Below are positions 62,005 through 64,000 of a stretch of DNA of 64,000 nt, piece after piece. Position numbers and translations under genes: made by a program. The notes beneath the pieces are model-generated. The model made no database searches. It was not told the DNA's origin and was given only the letters and a program-made list of their open reading frames with translations. How positions within the stretch are numbered: position 1 is the first letter of the stretch; each line of letters starts with the position of its first letter. This DNA comes from Polaribacter reichenbachii (GTDB lineage Bacteria; Bacteroidota; Bacteroidia; Flavobacteriales; Flavobacteriaceae): NCBI RefSeq assembly GCF_001975665.1, contig NZ_CP019419.1:1054001-1118000 (forward strand), in the 5' to 3' direction.

Positions 62005-62475
62005 ATGAAAAAGAAAACAAGAATTTCTTTTATAATTATCTCTGCAGCTTTATTTTTCTTAAATCTGTTTACTTTGTTGTTTGAATATGATTTATATACA
62101 AAAAATATAATTCGTAATGTAGATATAAAAATTCATTTAATTTTTGGTGTATTATCCTTTTCTAGCGGCATCTTTAATTTAGTTAAAATACTACCTGAAA
62201 AGAAATTTAACATCAAATTACACAACCTATTTAGAATTGGTGATTTTGGTTTTGCTTCATTTTTATTAATTTTTTTTCTAATTGGTATTATTAAATTTAT
62301 TAATAAAATTATAGCCAACACAGTTCTATTGAAAGACTTTTATATACTTATAATTGTGTATGTAGCTATTACATATTGTTTTTACCTGGTTACCGATAAT
62401 CTAAAATTTCAAAAACAAATTGAAAAAAGAAAACAATTTCAAAAGCAACAATTGATAAATGAAATTGGTAAATAA
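62005..62475 (+). CDS. Hypothetical integral membrane protein
   Basis: 156 residues with four likely membrane helices (about 8-28, 43-62, 76-98 and 112-133) and a basic, glutamine-rich C-terminal tail (FQKQIEKRKQFQKQQ). I do not recognise a family. It diverges from the TonB-domain gene across 89 bases and has a short in-frame ATG start with an A-rich leader. No neighbours suggest a role. Confidence 0.65.
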   Translation: MKKKTRISFIIISAALFFLNLFTLLFEYDLYTKNIIRNVDIKIHLIFGVLSFSSGIFNLVKILPEKKFNIKLHNLFRIGDFGFASFLLIFFLIGIIKFINKIIANTVLLKDFYILIIVYVAITYCFYLVTDNLKFQKQIEKRKQFQKQQLINEIGK

Positions 62476-62479
62476 AAAA

Positions 62480-62503
62480 CAGCATCAAAATAAATTGATG
62501 CTG
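62480..62503 (-). terminator. Intrinsic terminator of the leucine-rich-repeat gene
   Basis: Nine-base arms CAGCATCAA (62480-62488) and TTGATGCTG (62495-62503). Six U follow on the minus strand. It lies 52 bases beyond the stop of the leucine-rich-repeat gene, close to the end of the plus-strand gene as well. Confidence 0.7.
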
Positions 62504-62554
62504 CTACACAATTAGGTAAAATTTACCTATATCTATCAATTGTGGTTTTCTCTT

Positions 62555-64000
62555 TTATCTAATAATTAATTTTTTTGATATTACTCCTTTTTCTGATTTT
62601 ACTCTTATAAAATATATTCCTGATGCTAAATTAGCAACGTTAATATCTAATTCTAATTTATTTAATCCATTTTGAGTGATAATTTTATCGCCTAAAATAG
62701 TATAAACATCAACTTTTTGAAGTCTAGAATTATTAGTTAAAGAAACTGATACTTTTGATTTTGCTGGGTTTGGGTACACCAATAATTCTACATTTTGCTC
62801 TGTAAAATTATCTATTGATAAGACACTAGAATCATTTGCAGTTAAGGTAAAAGAACCTAAATCATTCTGATTACCTGAACTTTTACTAGAATTGGCTTCT
62901 AACCAAACTTTTAAATAAAATTTTGTGCCAACATTTAAATTCTGTAAAGAAATTGAAGTTCCACAAGCAATTGGAGCTAAACTTGCACAAGATTGATACA
63001 CTGCAAATTTTAGTTGCCCACCAAAACCAGTACCTTCTATACTAAACTCACCTGTTTGGGGTACAATAACAGAAAACCAAACATCTGCTAACACAGTGCC
63101 AATTGCACAAGTTGGATTGTTGTTTGCATTACCATTATTTAAACTACCAGGAGTTTGTTGCCCAATTGTTAACGGAATTGCATTTGAACAATCGTCATTA
63201 AACGGAATACAATCTAAGCTAAACGAACTTGTAGCGTCTATGTGGATTAAGTTATCAGTAGCCCAAGTAACATCATCTACTTTAATGCAAGATAAATTTG
63301 GGTTATTTAAAGTGGTAAACAAACTTATTTTTGATGTATGATTGTTTTTTAAATTTAAGCCTGTTAATTCATTATCAGAAAGACTTAATTGTGTTAAATT
63401 TGGGTTATTTTGAATATCGAAATATTTTAATTTATTAGAAAAAGCATCGACGCTTGTTATAAGAGGATTAGAATACACATTTAAATTTTCTATTTGATTT
63501 GTGCTACAATTTAACACTTCTAATTTCGGGTTTTTACTTAGATCTAAACTTGTAAGTTGATTATTAAAACACCATAATTTAGTAAGTTCAGATAACCTAG
63601 AAACATCTAGATTTGTCAATTGATTAGTACCAATAAACAGTTCTTTTAGTTTAACATTATTATGTAAATCGATATTACTAATTGCGTTAGAAAATACATT
63701 TAAATTTTCTAAATCTAAATTGTTAGTTAAATCTAAGGTTGTTATATTATTATCGCTGGCATCTAAATCTACTAAAGCCACAAAATCTTCTATACCTGTA
63801 AAATCTGATATGTTTTTATTACTAACATCTAAAGTTGTTAAGGTTGCAATTTTTGATGTTTCTACATAACCATCATTATTTATACCATTTCCTAAGCCTA
63901 AAGATTCTATGTAAAGTTCAAAATTTAAATCAGGAATCTGAGTAAATTCTATACACTCTTCAACAAATAAACTTGTAGCGTCTTTATACCAAGAATTATC
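62555..64000 (-). CDS. Leucine-rich-repeat type IX cargo protein, N terminus beyond window
   Basis: The minus-strand frame is open without a stop from 62555 to the right edge; the GTG at 63781 is only an internal codon. The visible 481 residues hold LRRs of the Bacteroidota type (units such as LKELFIGTNQLTNLDV and LEVLNCSTNQIENLNV), then a domain with FSIEGTGFGGQLKFAVYQSC and cysteines, and a Por-type C-terminal tail (LLVYPNPAKSKVSVSL, GIYFIRVKSEKGV). It should be secreted or surface-attached by the type IX system. Adhesion or binding is inferred. Confidence 0.88.
   Translation of the reverse strand, partial: DNSWYKDATSLFVEECIEFTQIPDLNFELYIESLGLGNGINNDGYVETSKIATLTTLDVSNKNISDFTGIEDFVALVDLDASDNNITTLDLTNNLDLENLNVFSNAISNIDLHNNVKLKELFIGTNQLTNLDVSRLSELTKLWCFNNQLTSLDLSKNPKLEVLNCSTNQIENLNVYSNPLITSVDAFSNKLKYFDIQNNPNLTQLSLSDNELTGLNLKNNHTSKISLFTTLNNPNLSCIKVDDVTWATDNLIHIDATSSFSLDCIPFNDDCSNAIPLTIGQQTPGSLNNGNANNNPTCAIGTVLADVWFSVIVPQTGEFSIEGTGFGGQLKFAVYQSCASLAPIACGTSISLQNLNVGTKFYLKVWLEANSSKSSGNQNDLGSFTLTANDSSVLSIDNFTEQNVELLVYPNPAKSKVSVSLTNNSRLQKVDVYTILGDKIITQNGLNKLELDINVANLASGIYFIRVKSEKGVISKKLIIR

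Noticed and set aside
63779..63781. GTG as start of the leucine-rich-repeat gene
   Set aside because: The same frame is open to the window edge and encodes family-like sequence upstream, so the gene begins outside the window.
1..64000. CRISPR arrays, prophage, insertion sequences and rRNA/tRNA genes
   Set aside because: No regularly spaced repeats, phage structural genes, transposase or recognisable stable RNA genes were seen on reading both strands.

Overview
The window comes from a low-GC (roughly 30 percent by eye) marine Bacteroidota genome, most likely family Flavobacteriaceae (Polaribacter, Formosa or Zobellia type; the genus cannot be fixed from this sequence). Signs are a hybrid two-component regulator, many lipobox-bearing glycosidases, type IX secretion C-terminal tails, promoters of the TAnnTTTG type, and gene sets typical of red-algal galactan users.

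Positions 1-38251 form a large polysaccharide utilisation region that fits porphyran/agar-type galactan. A minus-strand operon (11255 down to 1) encodes two tandem GH2 enzymes, GH117, GH29, GH117, GH16 and a sulfatase cut by the left edge. A divergent gene at 11372 encodes a membrane-tethered winged-helix regulator. A second minus-strand group (19909 down to 12520) encodes GH29, a sulfatase, a fibronectin-III/beta-propeller putative glycosidase and a GH28 protein. A hybrid two-component regulator (20349-24590) meets an AraC regulator tail to tail. A tight plus-strand operon (25575-33623) follows: cytochrome P450, 2Fe-2S ferredoxin, ferredoxin reductase, zinc alcohol dehydrogenase, GH16, GH2 and an esterase. 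The first three are the known kind of oxidative demethylase for 6-O-methyl-D-galactose; the dehydrogenase and perhaps the esterase could remove the formaldehyde released. Two paralogous carboxypeptidase-regulatory-domain proteins and a secreted beta-helix protein end the region. No SusC/SusD pair is present in the window.

Positions 38566-44435 hold housekeeping or unlinked genes: a CLC channel whose gating glutamate is glutamine, a VOC protein, a Pif1/RecD-like helicase, DUF2200 and a YiiX-like hydrolase lipoprotein. Two copies of a structured intergenic repeat lie at 40810-40882 and 44537-44635. Positions 44699-47596 carry eda-kdgK and a divergent LacI regulator with clear operator-like palindromes; this set handles 2-keto-3-deoxy sugar acids, the expected end product of 3,6-anhydrogalactose and uronate catabolism.

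Positions 48006-64000 are mostly core genome: a LytTR response regulator, Hpt protein and single-domain response regulator; Lrp; DUF177-rpmF and fabH-accB-accC; pdxA with divergent ribE; a DNA polymerase III delta-prime type subunit; pgk; an aldo/keto reductase; a RelE-type toxin-antitoxin pair; a hexapeptide acetyltransferase; a TonB-domain protein; and a leucine-rich-repeat type IX cargo protein cut by the right edge. Several strong intrinsic terminators delimit these units. No tRNA, rRNA, CRISPR array, insertion sequence or prophage was recognised.
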